The notes: a model not told the origin generated them from the sequence alone. Shown: positions 17,616 to 30,617, counted from the stretch's first letter. The stretch: 64,000 bases of DNA from Diphasiastrum complanatum (GCA_029204225.1 CM055096.1:39656461-39720460), one strand, 5' to 3'. Translations and numbers: made by a program.

Positions 17616-18290
17616 ATTTATAATGCTTCCAGTTGCTCCAAGGTGACCAAGTCATAAGTTGTTTTGTTGATAGCATAGGGTGTTGTAAAACTAATTGTTT
17701 GATGATTGATATTAAAATTGGTGTCCAATATCGTCTATTGAATTTTGTTTTTTGAGACAAATTACTAGTATTTGTAACTAGTAGACTGTTTACATGTTTA
17801 TGATTACGACATGCTTTTCGTATACGATATAGAATATGTTCATTTTCATTATTGTCGCAAGAAATCTTGTTCGAAATTTGTTGACAATATCTTTTTGGAT
17901 AGTGTTAATCCTTCTTGAACAAAAATTTTGATATAATTTGTCATATCCCATGTCCATTTTGACTAAGAGTTTTAATGTTTTTGTTTTCTTTCTTTAGTAT
18001 TTTAATACAATAAAATATGATTATTGTAGTATGTTTTGTTTCAGGAAATATGTGTTGGAATTCTGTTGCAATTTGTTTTCGAGTATAAGTTGAATTAGTG
18101 AAGTAATGTCTTTAACACATCCGTCGTCATTGTAGGTGTCCGAGTTACATTGTTTTCATAGGGAAGCTCAATATTTGTTGAAGTGGTCATATTTATTTTT
18201 GCAAGAAAATTGTTGCATCTAGTTATAAATTTTATATAGGACTTGAAAATCTGCAAAAGGATACGAACGCATATTAGTAGCATGACTTAT

Positions 18291-21200
18291 GACGAGTGCC
18301 AATAACAAAATCATGAAATCATGTAATGTTGGTTATATTGATGAATATCCATAATTTCCATGGCATTACTAAAATCGAGACCACAAATTTAAAAGTAGCA
18401 ATGAAATTAGAAATATGTACAATAGAAAAAGTGCACAATATTGTAATCTTAATTTTAGTTGCAATTTGTATTTCAACAAGACCAATAGCCAACCTTTTAT
18501 ACATGCCTAAATCCATGTAATAGCTAACTAATATTACCTAAAATACAAATGAAAACCTTTCAACCTGGTAATGAATCGTAAAGTTGTAGCTCTAGGAGAT
18601 AACCAAGAAATTGAAATGTATGTGTTATGATTTCTAAGAAAAGATAGTAACATGTAGGGATTTGTATTAGACTAAATATTGCCTATATAATATACAATGT
18701 TAATGGATATGTTAATACATTTGCTATTAATCATTGATAGAGATTAATTTTGACTCGACATCGGAAACCTATCTTGTCTATAAAGCTTGTAGGTTGCTTA
18801 ATATTAGCTAAAGAGGAAGTAAAGTTACTTCAACATTAACAGAATATTTTCTAATATCTAAAATTCGAATGGACAGAAAAAAAAAAATCGTATTTAAAGG
18901 GCAAAATATCTCTTGCATACATGTAGACAAATAATTATTGCTTCATTTTCTCAATTACGCCTTTTCCCCTTTCAGATTTTCAGTTCGTTTAGAGTGTCAC
19001 ATTTTTTGAAACCTTTATTTCAAGGTTGGAATCATATTACATAAAGTTAGTGTATTTTCGACCAATGAAGCTACACAATATTTTAGGCATTATGATCTTT
19101 CACCTAAAACATGGAAATTTAGGTTGTTTTGCAATAGAGTAATTACATTTTAATGACAAAGTGTTCAATCTTATTAGTTAATATCTAGGTTTTGATGTCA
19201 ATCAAAATTTGACATTTTCTTACAATTGAAACTAAATCATGTAATGGTGTTAGAGTTTCCACCAACAACCGTTTACGTGATATTTCATGGGGAATGATTT
19301 TTGGCGAGCATTTCTCAGTGAGCAGTTTCATGACAAAGGCGAGCATATCGATCGTCTTTCATCCCAGTCATTATGTTGAAAGTTTTTTCTTTGTTATTAT
19401 TTGTGATTGCTCTTACAAGGAGTAAAAGTAGAGCAAAGAAAAAAAAGGCAGTATGGCATTTCCATCTTCAAATCAAAAACATCGACCTTTATTGATGGCA
19501 TAAAATTGTTTAGCTTTTTTGCAAGAGACACCTTTGGAACTCTATTTTCTCGTCAAAAGCCCAAATAACCCATAGAGTATAGTCAACAATTACTAGCTAT
19601 CAAACGAAGCCCTATTGCTGAAATCTCGATGTCCTTTGATGTCATGATGATGTCAGCATTTCCAAACTTGAGCATACAACTAATATGTGAGGTAGTTGGC
19701 ACATAGAAGACAACTTCACAATATGCATTCTTCAATGTGAGATAAGCATTCCAACAATCTTCATAATCCACAGACAAGGCAACTAATTACTTCACAAGTC
19801 AATCATCTAAATTTTACTAAAATGCATCTGCTATGCATGCAAACCAGATCATACACTTGAGAAACTACAACTTGTTTAGATACACTACATTTAAAGAGAA
19901 ACCCACCTCAAAGAGGCAGGATCATTTACAATGCTCATGTCGAACATTTTGAGCAATTAGCTTAGCCATAAGTTCCGTTTGCAAATGTTGTTGTAGCATG
20001 AGAAATTGTTTACTCTAGTCAAAAACCTACTAGTAGTGAGAACTGCCATGTCATTCCCTAGAGTAATACAATCTCTTTGAAGCTTGTATTTTCCTTTCTT
20101 TTTCTATCATTTCACAATTCCTGAAAGTTTTTATAGGATGGTTAGTAATATTGGTACAAATATAAAAGTGAAAAATATTCCAATCTGTTTTTCAGTTGTG
20201 AACACTCATAGCATTCAAGGTTTAGATGTCAGGGGTTAGAGTCTAACAAGGATTGTCTAAATCTAGAAACATGCCAGTTGATACAAATTTGATGCTATGG
20301 ATAACTGAACTTAAAAATTGAAATTTGATAACTAAAACATTCCATGTAACAACATACCTTTATTCTGTACTACATATAAGTGTCACCATGTCCTAGACAC
20401 CAACAAAGCCAAAATGCTTACTTGTCATACAAAACCGTAAATGTGCTTGAATTAAATCCAAAGATCTAGCTTGAATCTGATAGCGGTGCAAACCCAGTTG
20501 TGAATCTCCAAGTGACACCCTCAATAAACCATCATTCTTTTTCAAAGCCAGAGGTTCATATCCTAGAGAGTTTTGTAATGTATTAAGAATGTCAAATAAT
20601 CACACATACAACTTTCACTGCCCTCTATGGATACATACTTTCTGATTTTGATTTAAAAAAAAAAAAGCACCAGACTTGAAGTGCTAGAACATGTTCAAAG
20701 TACCTACTATACATAGTAGCATTGAGTTGCTAATCTGCAATATCAATGAGCTTCAAATCAAAGTTGCAAAATATTCTCATATGTGATACTGAAACAACAA
20801 TCATGCCCACAACCTTACTCTCATATGTCAGTCAAATGGTGCTCTTTGGTTGACTTGTTGAAAGAACTATTTCTTTCTTTCCTTGTTTGTAAGTTCACCT
20901 ATCTAACACTTTAAAGCATCTCTCCCAATGTACATAAAGGCCCCAAATTGATAAATTACAAGAATCAATATTCAGATGTAGTAAATCATTCAATCAATTG
21001 GGCATAAAATTTATTAGCTACTGTCATTGCTCTATTAGCAAGAATTATTGAAACTAGCCTCTACATTTAAATAGATGCTCTTTAGAGCAAAAAACAAACA
21101 TATAGTGTGCTCGTGGAAAGGAAGCTCAAGTATATTGAAGAGCTAGTCAAATTTTTAGAAACTCGTTCCAACCCAAACTAGTTGGAACATGGTACAAAAT

Positions 21201-23124
21201 ACATTTCAAAAGAAAAAAATGTGACCAGATTTTGGAATGGAACACATTTTGGAATGTGTTCTATTCTAGAATGGTCAAATGTAATAGATAAGTGGATGGG
21301 TCCAGAAAACATTCAAATTTAAATCTTGTTCCTACCAAATTGAACTAGTATAACAAGTGAAAAAGAAAAGTGGCAATATCTCAATGTCAGTTCTAGGATA
21401 GTATTTATACATAACAAATGAGATACATACCATCTTTGACTCTATAAATTCGTATTAAACTATCAACCCCATGAATAATATGGACTTTATGCTACATCAT
21501 CCTTACTCTTGTCAGCAATGCCCTTGGATGTCAAATGCATAAAGATATGTCAACATTAGCTTTCATAAATTAGCACAAAATCCAACATGCTAAGTTGCCT
21601 TTTGTGTGAGCAAGATAAGCATTGATCCTTAATCCAAAGCGTTTTCATATAGTCACCATGATGAAGCCTAGCATTAAAGAGCACAACTTGTCAAATGGAA
21701 TTTATATTTCATCATTGAAATACAACGAATATTTACATATCATCACTTCAGCTTGCTCAAACAAAACAAAACTTGGCAAAAATAGTTTGAAGGCATTAGC
21801 GCAACCTAGTTGATTGCAACTTGGAACGCAAACCTTGAACTCAGATTTACACATCCTTTAATATGAAAATAAAATATAGTTATGAATGTCTACAATGGTA
21901 TGAAATATAACAAAAAAGAGATGTGGAATCTTTAATATCATGGAATTCACCTACAAAGTATTGGTTCATCAACTCCATCATGCATAGCACAAAGTTAGGG
22001 ACTCGGGAATATGTGCTATAACATCCCAAATCAAGCCATTGGAGCCCAAGAGTAGGTGCAGGTTGAATGCATAAAGCTTTGTCCAAATTGGACTTCATGC
22101 ATGTATGCAAGACCAACATTGGTGAGTCTAACAACTTTGACAAACTGAGAACCGCTATTGGTAAATTTACTTCAATTAATCATTTAAATGTAGCTCTCCT
22201 TCTCAAAATGGCCTTCCTATAAGGTGCCTAATTGCCTTTTCTACAAGCAAAACATTGAGCAATGAAACTACCTGCTCCACCAACCAATGAGCCTCTTACA
22301 ACCACCTAAAGAACCTTTGGAAGACTCCTAAAGCCAAGACTTGATCTTGGCTTTAAGCAACCATAATTGTACACAGTGGTGGTCAAGATTAACTTTTGCA
22401 ACATTGTATAACATGTTTGATCCAATATCCTTGTAGGGTTACCTTGCTAGCATGTTGGGAAAAAGGCTTACATTCATATTGACAAGGCTCTAACATATGT
22501 TTTGTAATTATTCCCCATTTTGGTAGATCAATTGGCAGTAAAGTACCCTCATTTCACTAACATCAGGCACCATAAAACTTTAGCTTTCTCATTGGCTTTG
22601 ATCAATACTAGGTATGTCAAACTTCTATCTGAACCTACTTTCAGCTCAACAATGTATTGTGTTTCGATTCGACTTGCCTCCTCAACGTGATTACCCTCAA
22701 ATTGTACATAATATAATGGGGAAATTGTTAGTGCTTAAATGTAGATTGAGCATGACTTTAAAATATTAGCACATCCAAGGGTGAAAAAATCATAAGCCCC
22801 AGATAGAAAGTAAACATTATGACAATATTAATTGCCAATTAATTGTATAGATATAGAGACTTGTAATCTCGAAATGCAAAAAACCAGAAATTCAAGTCTC
22901 CTTCACATTGCAGAGATGGGCTAGAAAGAAAAATATCTCTTAATATGCATGAATGGATCTTAATGTTAGGCAAGGAATGATTATGCGTTGTTAGGCAAAG
23001 AGTTTTGTAGGGTTTAGGACTCAATGTTTCAAAGTTCAGAGACTATGGTGATTACATCCACTCCATTTTTTTGTCTATCTAAACATATTTTTTGGTATAT
23101 TACGGGTACCTCATGTTGTGGTGC
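18291..23124. other. AT-rich spacer without recognised genes
   Basis: Only short, non-conserved frames are present on either strand. No transposon protein motifs, long tandem repeats or structured RNA signatures were recognised. Confidence 0.6.
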
Positions 23125-23137
23125 GGCTCTGATACCA
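23125..23137 (-). promoter_or_regulatory. tRNA-iMet primer-binding site of an unassigned LTR element
   Basis: The minus strand reads TGGTATCAGAGCC. Four bases to the right, TGTGGAAGC begins. In minus sense this is an LTR ending CTTCCACA followed by GGAG and the PBS. The interior that should extend left was not recognised. Confidence 0.6.
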
Positions 23138-23141
23138 CTCC

Positions 23142-23829
23142 TGTGGAAGCAGGCACTGATATCACTCTATGGGCAGAAATAGATATCAGCACTAATACCA
23201 CTTCTATTGGGAGAAAAACAAATTGTTATAACCAGTAGGATCGTGGACTACTTGGAGAATGGAATTACAAGCAGTTCTTTGTGTGTGAAATCAGATTATC
23301 AGTGTAGGAGTCATAGACTGCCGTGAAGGAGAGATTGCAAAAACAATTAGGCGTCTGAGACAGCTATGCAATCCTCTAATATTGGTAACCTGAGAGAATG
23401 TAGAACTAATTTAGGCGTCGTAGATAGCCATACAATTATCTGATAATGGTGTTTGTGTAAAAAGGAGTGAGAGTTATCATTCAACAAGAATGCAATGAAG
23501 TAGAACAATAGCGAATTTGTATAATGAAAGGTTGTAAAAACAACAATCAGACCACAATACACTTGCGTTGATAAGCGCGTGATCCTACTAGCAGATTCAA
23601 GACAATTGCTAAGGTTCTAAAATAGTTCTCTCTCTCTATATATATAATCACTAACTCTGAGGAGTCAGCTACTGATAAAAGGCGTTCTCCGCTATCTGAC
23701 CTTATGTATCATAAGCCTCTCATCTATCATCTCCTTAATATCACTCAAACGCAGAAATCCATGGCCGGCAGAAAAGCCACGAGTTGAATTGGTGAACTAG
23801 CCAGTGATTCCGGGAATTTTAGAGAGAGT
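23142..23829 (-). repeat. probable LTR, right boundary unresolved
   Basis: Sequence to the right of the PBS contains repeated GATATCA and ACTAATACCACT strings and a CT-rich TATATATA stretch near 23640. No matching second LTR was found in the window, so the element is a fragment or solo LTR. Confidence 0.35.
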
Positions 23830-24379
23830 CTCCGTGGATGACCTGAGGCTATAGTTGCTAGAATTCGGGCACAAATACAAGACAAGTGCCAACCTATGCG
23901 TGCAAGAAAGTGTCGAATACTATCGATCTATGGCCTTTCTAATGCAGCAAGAACGTTTATGGGATCGTGGTATGGATCCGATCAAGATCAATCCCAATGT
24001 AGCCCTCCAGTCAAAGGAAGACCATGAGATGATGGCCCAGCTATACTACAAAGCGGCCTTCATGTCATCATAATACGTCACCATGATGGAAGACTGGCAA
24101 GAGATGGGCTTCATCAAAAAGATACGATAGTACTTGGGGCCATTAAACTACAGAAGTAAGCTCCGCTTCCAAGTATTTGAAGCCCTGGGGCGAAAGATGA
24201 GCGAGCAAAAACAAACGACAAGACGACGAGGCTGGAATGTAGTGGCCATTGAGAGACCTCCATTTTTGAGAAACAGTTTTGCTGATAATAAGCACTTGGT
24301 TTTACGAAAGCGAACAATGATCCATGCTTTTCCAAATGCCGAGGGGAACAACATCACCGGTGTTGTAGTGGGTGGTGGA
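23830..24379 (+). pseudogene. basic-tailed terminal protein segment of the TGTTAG-family LTR element (divergent copy)
   Basis: The frames at 23855-24073 and 24134-24382 align in order with the protein end at about 39200-39640. Shared blocks include LWDRGMDP/FWDRGLPP, KINPNVALQSKEDH/NINKLLRTQDDH, ARLYYRAA/AQLYYKAA, a Trp-Glu-Ile-like helix, NYRSKLRFQVFEALG/FLNKLRWKMMEGI, and a basic Gln/Arg tail. A stop and frameshift lie near 24073-24134. I do not recognise this domain in any known retroelement protein. As in the 39 kb copy, the frame ends in a purine tract and is followed by an LTR. Confidence 0.6.
24367..24379 (+). promoter_or_regulatory. polypurine tract
   Basis: A purine-rich run with single T interruptions (AGTGGGTGGTGGA) ends three bases before TGTTAG of the LTR. 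Confidence 0.5.
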
Positions 24380-24382
24380 TAA

Positions 24383-25384
24383 TGTTAGCAGATTCTAGGG
24401 AATCCCCAGATGCCGAGCCAAGCTGAAGACACAGATTATCTCTCACCCATGACCGAGGAGGTCTCAGAAGGAGGAGAGCAGAGGAAGCTGAGAACCGAGG
24501 ATTACTAGCTAGGGTGACAGTTATTATTCATGTGAGCCTACATGGTGAATCCCAAAGAAGGAACGACCATGTAGGAGCTAGTAACATTTCCTAGGCATTG
24601 TAAATAAGCATAGACCCCCTTAAATAATTTAGAGTGAGACACCTTTTGATGGTGACCTCTAGTGGAAGGGCAAATTTCACTTGTATTTTTCAAATTAGTG
24701 GAACTGCCACTTGGGCTTCACATGGGCAGCCTTCTTGCTTATCTAAGGCCCCCCCTCTCTTGTGAGAGAGCTTTGATTGTATTGTCAATTGCTCTTGAGT
24801 GAATAAAGAAGATCTTCCATGAGTTCTTGATGATTGTAAAGCTCCTTGTTCATGGCAATCTTCTTGAGTGAAATTTCTATGAGCATGTTCTGACTTCTTT
24901 TTGTGTTTGTGGATTAATTAGATTTCTTGCTTACTCTCTTGCTTGTGGAATGTAGATGTGGATTAACTTTCTTGTTTCTTGAATTTGTAGTTTCAGCATG
25001 CAGGTAAACTATAGAGCCGGAGATTGTGGATCAGATTTGCATACCTTCTAACAATCCTATCCTTGATTGTTCTTGGGCATTCCAAGCATCAAGAAATGGA
25101 TGTTTCTTGATCCTTGGGCTGCTAGAGTGCTGTTGGGAAACTAGTTTTCTTGTTTCTTGTTTCTTGTTGAGTAGCTTAATCTTGTCATTGCTTTGTTCCC
25201 TGATTTTGGTAGATAGATTGTAGATTTGCTCCCTGATTCAGATGGTTGATCTATACTGAGCTAGGACTAGTTGCATGGCTTGTACATGCATGTAGTTGAG
25301 TAATGTATTCGTCTCTTCTCACTGACAGGCTGGGAATACACGTTGTAATCTAAGAAACACTTCTGCTTGGAAACCGTTCTAACA
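24383..25384 (+). repeat. LTR of the TGTTAG family (subfamily 1)
   Basis: It begins TGTTAGCAG and ends GTTCTAACA, so the outer six bases are a perfect inverted pair (TGTTAG/CTAACA). It follows the PPT and so is a 3' LTR in plus orientation. Its interior contains a GTGAATAAAGAAG polyadenylation-like string near 24798. Bases 24440-25350 match 26855-27800 at moderate identity. Confidence 0.7.
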
Positions 25385-25639
25385 AGAAGATCAAACCATA
25401 AAGAACTGTAACCCACAAAAGTAAAAAAAAGAAGAACGAACGATAACCATGTTCACAGATTCAGTGGAATCTGTGAACAGCTTGATACAGGGCCATTGAA
25501 TTCATATGGCATAGTCTCCGATGCCATAGAGTATTTGATGAATCATCATGAGTTTGAGGTACTTGATCTGCATATAGGCGTACCTTCAAGTAATACAGGT
25601 TGTCTTTTCTTCTACCTTGAGTAATCAGTGTACTGGTGT

Positions 25640-26710
25640 TTGCATCAACGACGTTTTATGTTTCGTGTGAAAACATCACATGCATCTCAGCATCTGCTAT
25701 CCGTGCGACTGATAGCAAGTCCTGTTGTAATGTAGGTACGAACAGAACGTCTTCGAGTCGCCTGTCTCTATCATTTGTGTTGAGCCACAACGAATCAATA
25801 CCATTCACTTGATGTTTCAATCCGTCTCCAAGAATAATAAATCTTGACGGATCTACACTCCGAAAGTCAGACATTATCCATCTTGATGTAACCGAAGTGT
25901 GAGGTTGCTCCTGAATCAAGGATTACCTCCTGTGTGTTAGGTGTCAATACTGCACCATGTCTACATAGATGTAGGAGGTCAAATTTCCATGATTCGGTCT
26001 TTCTTTATCCATCTTCGAGCTTTCTGGCTCTTCAATGTAGGATGAACTATTATTGTTCTCCCATCTGGTGACAGTCCATGGCTGCATGACCCTTCTTATG
26101 ACAATGGATACACTCGATTTTCAGATTTAGCCAACACAAATCGACAGTATGTCCTTCACGTTTGCATCTCACGAATATCTTCTTGTCTCCACTCTGTTGT
26201 TTCAACTTTTCTTTGTTCTTCTATTTGCCTTTGTTGGCTCCTTCTGATTGTTGGTCTCGATCCTGCTTTCGATTAGACTCTCTCTTAGGCTTGAATTGCT
26301 TTTTCATCTTCTCTTTGTTGTTGTAGAGAGCTTGGTCAGAAGCATCCTTGTGATCAAGGTGCTCTCGAACTTCGACTTCTTCTCAAATCTCAATCACTGC
26401 CTTTTCGAGTGTCATAGCTGGATCCTTTGCTAGCAATGTTCAGGTTGTCTGGAAGGATCTTGGTAAAGCTCTTAACAGGTAGGTGAGTTGCTTCTCTGCT
26501 GATACTACATTCTTTGCTCTTGAATTGTATAATGAAAGGAACAAATCCTTCATCTTTCTGATAAAGGAGGTGAGGTCTTTGCCATCCTATTGCAGGTTTG
26601 TCAACTGATCTTCAAGAACCATGATCTGATTGCGTAATTTCATCTGAAATCTTGTGAGTATCGTATCTCACATCTCTCTTGCTTTAGAGAGTGTAGCTAG
26701 TCAAGAGTTA
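25640..26710 (-). pseudogene. copia Gag-protease fragment
   Basis: On the minus strand, a zinc knuckle CIHCHKKGHAAMDCH (C-x2-C-x4-H-x4-C) is seen near 26075-26120. The protease active-site LDSGAT lies near 25905-25925, followed after a frameshift by a protease-end frame (25656-25919, LEDVLFVPTLQQDLLSV). Upstream of the knuckle are several broken Gag frames to about 26710. No PBS or LTR flanks it. A decayed internal fragment. Confidence 0.75.
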
Positions 26711-26854
26711 GGCTGACAGACCCTACAGCGCATTGGCATGAGAAAAATGGTGTTCTCTCATGAACAGTGTCTTGCTTACTCGCGAACTTCTTGAATCTTG
26801 TTGGCTGATTCTGACGAATCTCCAAGATACTCGGATAGAGCAACTCAAGAGCAC

Positions 26855-27800
26855 CTCTCACCTTAGACCAAGGAGGTCTCTGAGAAGACAAGACGAATGA
26901 AGACTGAGAGCCGAGTATGAGAGCCAAGAAATGCTAGTTAGTAATAACAAGCCATAACTGTGTAAGCCTCATGGTGAATCCCGAAAGATGGACTGACCAT
27001 GTAAGAACTAGTATTTCTAGGCAAATGTAATAAATGCAAGTAGACCCCGCTTAAAGAAAGTAGAGTGAGCCACCTTTTGATGGTGACCTCTAGTGGAGAG
27101 CATTATTCCACTTGTAAATTGTGAAATGTGGAAATTCCACTAGGATGCCACCTAAGGAGCTCTCTTGCTTATTTAAGAGACTCCCACTTTAAGTAGAGGA
27201 GCTTTTTGTGTATTGTATCAACTCCATGCTAAAATGAGAAGAGCCTCCATGAGTTAGATGCATCCAATGAGCTCCTTGATCATGATGGTTTTCTTGAGTG
27301 ATGCCCCTATGATCATGCCCTTCCATTCATATTGTGTGTGGTTGTGGATTTAGAGTGGATTAGTTTTCTTGCTTTCCTAGTTGTGGATTAGATTTCATGT
27401 TTTCTTGTGGATTAATGTAGGAGCCAACATTCAAAAAAACTAAATAGGCTAGAAATGTGGCGTAAATCTTGCATATTCTCTAACATTCTAGTTCTTGATG
27501 TTCTTGGGATGTCCAAGAATCAAGACTGGTTGGTTTCTTGATTCTTGGACTTCTAACATGCTGTAGATTAGTTTTTGTTTCTTGTTTTGTCAATTTATGC
27601 AAGTAAAGTAGTGTAGGATCTGATTTTAGTTCATTTTGCAGTAAAGTAGAAGTAGGAATCCATCGTTGTTCAACTGAGCGATAACGTAGATCATTTCTTG
27701 AACGCATTGGCTTGCATTTTGGTTGATTATGCATGTGCATTCAGTTCAAGAGTGACCCATCCGGATGTCCTCTGACAGGCAGGACAATACTACAATGACT
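26855..27800 (+). repeat. second LTR copy of the TGTTAG family (subfamily 1), ends eroded
   Basis: It matches the 24383-25384 LTR through shared blocks: CAAGGAGGTCTC, CCATGTA, the block around GTGAGCCACCTTTTGATGGTGACC, TCTTGAGTGA, GTGGATTAG and CTGACAGGC. Neither terminal TGTTAG nor CTAACA is preserved. It may be the second LTR of the same decayed element or an independent solo LTR. Confidence 0.65.
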
Positions 27801-28349
27801 ATCTGCCCCTTCTGCCTAATCTGGGCCTTAAAACAAGAAAGGTAATCTCAAGAAGTGCCCACAGTCTCTACTGATAGGCAGAAGAAGAAAGAAACAAAGA
27901 AAAACTAGTTAACAGATTCTATAAGCTCTGAAGATGTCAACAGATCTCTATGAATCCTGCTTATAAAATTTTCTCACTCATAGGCAGACTTTTTCTGTTC
28001 TGTATTTTGTCTATCTGTATTTGTTTGATGCATCAAGCAATTGTCTATACTCAGAGTAACATTCCTAATCAGACATATTAAACAATCTATAACTAATCAT
28101 GGATTACAAGAGCGATGGATTAGGCACGTCCAAACACTCCTCTGTTGATGTCACCATATCATATCGGAGATTTGTACTTCATAGTACTTGCTTGATCTTT
28201 CTGGTCCTTTGCAGCGTGAAGGGTTTTGTGTCGCGAACATTTTTGTGTCGTGTCATGTCATTTGACCTTCTTCTGTTGGTCGTGTTGTTCGCGAACATTT
28301 CGTGTTTGTGTCTTTTCATCAAGTTGGGAGTTGAAAGCTAGCAGAGCTT

Positions 28350-28860
28350 TGGTAACAGAAACATTTTGTTTCTTCATTTCATTAGGCTTTCAATATTCCT
28401 CTGGGCTTGTACATATTCTGAGTGTGCAGTTGGCCCCGGACAAGATACGATTGTCGATTTTGGCATGTTGTCTTTAATGTCGAGAAGCTCGTCCAAATTT
28501 TTTTCATTTTTCTCATACAAAGAGTCTAGCAATTCATTTCAAAATTCTTCATCATTATTCCATTTCGCGACATTGACCCTTATTTTCCCTGTCGAATCAT
28601 AGTAGCTATGTACAACTTTAGAAGTAATGCGCTTTTGTTGCTTGATATCGAACTAGGTTGGCATATGTACATTTTTTTATTTAAGTTCCTCGACCATTTT
28701 GGTGAGCTTATTAACTTCTGCTTCAAAGAATTTATGTTTGTCGGCTGCCTTATCAACCTCGACTTTCATCTTCAAAAAATCCATTTTGGCCTTTGTCTAG
28801 GCCTTCTTGTGAATTGCCAACAGGGTGTCGTGATTATTTGTACTATTAATCTGTTCCTCA
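28350..28860 (-). pseudogene. degraded coiled-coil-like coding sequence
   Basis: The minus-strand frame, broken by several stops, gives Lys/Glu-rich heptad-like text (MKVEVDKAADKHKFFEAEV, NKLTKMVEEL, LYEKNEKNLDELLDI). No family was recognised. It sits directly left of a plus-strand Gag-like fragment. Confidence 0.3.
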
Positions 28861-28869
28861 TTCTGCATC

Positions 28870-29142
28870 ATGTCACGAGATTGTGTTGAATCTTCTAATC
28901 TTGCACCTCCATGCCTAGAATGCAGAATCCCATGCATTGCTGCACCAAAGTATGATGGAGAATCTGACCCAATTAGATTTCTTCAAGAATTGGATAATGC
29001 ATGTCGCTTCTATAGAGACACCTCTGAAACTGAAAAGCTCAAACTATTTTCTATGGTGCTCTATGGAATCGCCAAAGAGTGGTATCTCGACCTAGAAGCT
29101 TCCGATCAAAACCCTCAACAAGCATATTATCAAAAGGGCCTT
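28870..29142 (+). pseudogene. Gag-like domain N-terminus, truncated copy
   Basis: A 90-residue frame has PKYDGESDPIRFLQELDNA, TSETEKLKLFSMVL and AKEWYLDLEAS. This is the start of a retrotransposon Gag (pfam03732-type) domain. Bases 28855-29110 match 31318-31560, the fuller copy. Homology ends at about 29110, where it jumps to a 3'-internal segment, so about 700 bp of Gag are deleted. Confidence 0.7.
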
Positions 29143-29149
29143 TGAGATT

Positions 29150-29747
29150 TTTCACAAAAAACAACAAGTGATGTTTTTGCAATTAAAGAAATCGACAAGT
29201 TATTCACTTTGTGACTATTCAAAAGGCACTACTTTATGCAAAAACAAAAAAAACCAAAAAAATGGCGATCGTTCAAGCATCTATTCCAAGCAATCCTTCA
29301 TGGAGCTCTCAACCGTACAATTGACCTCAAAGAAGCTGCAATCAAAATTCTGCCAATATCATATCTTCAAGAGACAACTATGAGCAACAAACCTTTGATC
29401 CATTCATTCACCCCCACCACCACCCCCATATCCGACTCACATCTTACCACTTACCCTCACCTTCATTTCATTATCGTTCATTCACACCTTGTATTGTTTT
29501 CATACCATATTCAACAACCCAAGCTCTTGTACATCATCCATTGAATCCTCAGCGTGGGCAATTGGAAATACAACTCATTAAAGAGCCAAATGTTCTGGAG
29601 ACGCTCATACTTCTTCAAAACTTCATCTCCTACAGAGCAGCACTTTGCAAAATGTTCCACATCTACAAGCTGCGACTTTGACTCCTCCCACACCATAATG
29701 AGCAAGGTTCTTTATATTGCCATTGACGTGGGACCGCTAATCCAATT
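29150..29747 (+). pseudogene. 3'-internal segment of a TGTTAG-family element (subfamily 2)
   Basis: This segment recurs inverted at 42210-42860. The best frame there (42265-42723, minus) is His/Pro/Ser-rich (for example HLHHHPHIRLTSYHLPSSSS) and ends at the PPT. Here the frame is broken. The function of the encoded protein is unknown. Confidence 0.55.
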
Positions 29748-29757
29748 AGGAGGGGGA
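29748..29757 (+). promoter_or_regulatory. polypurine tract before LTR A
   Basis: AGGAGGGGGA lies three bases before the LTR start. The same tract precedes LTR B (39647-39657) and, inverted, LTR C. An LTR preceded by a PPT is normally a 3' LTR. Confidence 0.7.
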
Positions 29758-29760
29758 TAA

Positions 29761-30617
29761 TTTTAGCAACAAAGTAAAATCAAAGAAAAATTAAACATTG
29801 TGGCATGTGTATTGTAAGTCCACGTGTGAGTACTTGTTAATAAACTCCTACCATGGCATGTGTGTTATAAGTCCATGGGTAGAAACTTAAATAAATTCTA
29901 AATTTCCTAGTTAGAAAACTTAACTTAGAGATCTTAAACTTAGAAACTTAAGCTTAGAAAATAAAAGATTCTAAGTTATCTTGAGTTCTAAGTTTAGAGT
30001 CTTAGGCTTTCTAAGTTAGAAGTTGAGAAGTTTAGAAGCCTTCGAATGGCAAGTTTTAGAAACTAATTCCATAAGTTAGTAGAAGCTTATGAAAGACCCT
30101 TCTTGCTATAAGAAGAGAGGCATTTCTCTTGTAAAATAACACTTTGAGATTATGGCAAATTGCTCTTGTTATTATCTTGCATTTTCATTGTGTTCCCTTT
30201 CAGAAGGTGCATAGCTTGAGGGAAGGTGCTCGGGCCTCCTCTTGCCTCCTTTTCATTGGTTTTAATTGTGGCATGTTTCTATTGTTTCATTGTTTAGTAT
30301 AGCTCCAATCTCATTTTATTTCCCTTTGGGAGTTAGAATTAGTTTTACGGTTTGCTAGTTGGGAAGCCTTAGCAAACCTAGTTTGTTGTTGATCCTTGCT
30401 AGTTGGGTAAGCCTTAGCAAGTTTATTTTCCACACCTAACTAGTTTCCATTCCAAGCACCAGTTGGGAAGCCTTGGTGCTCCTTTTCATTTATGTTTCCA
30501 TTTCACAGTTGTTAAGCTTTGTAGAACTTAGAAGGTGGATGACCGGTCTACGACTATACTACGCACGAACCTCTTTCTTAGACCTAGACAACGTAGAAAG
30601 TAGATTTATTTCCAACA
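29761..30617 (+). repeat. LTR A (TGTTAG family, subfamily 2)
   Basis: It begins TTTTAGCAAC, a one-base change from TGTTAGCAAC in LTR B, and ends TTTCCAACA. It shares with LTRs B and C the GTGGCATGTG...GTAAGTCCA blocks, the CTAAGTT-rich stretch, GATTATGGCAAATTGC and GTGCTCGGGCCTCCTCTTGC. Confidence 0.75.

Larger units (their letters stand above)
14593..18290 (-). mobile_element. decayed Helitron-like element with an endonuclease domain (Helentron-type)
   Basis: Three minus-strand pieces lie in the order expected for a Helitron Rep/helicase protein with a C-terminal endonuclease. They are a DUF6570-like segment (17406-17615), a Helitron helicase-like N domain (about 16500-16960) and an apurinic-endonuclease-type domain (14905-15492). 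All are broken by stops. The Pif1 helicase portion is missing, and a copia RNase H fragment plus a GC-rich block sit between Rep and endonuclease. Composition is strikingly AT-rich compared with the GLR gene. Element termini (a TC start and hairpin-CTRR end, or the Helentron equivalents) were not identified. An unrelated LINE supplying the endonuclease is the alternative. Confidence 0.5.
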
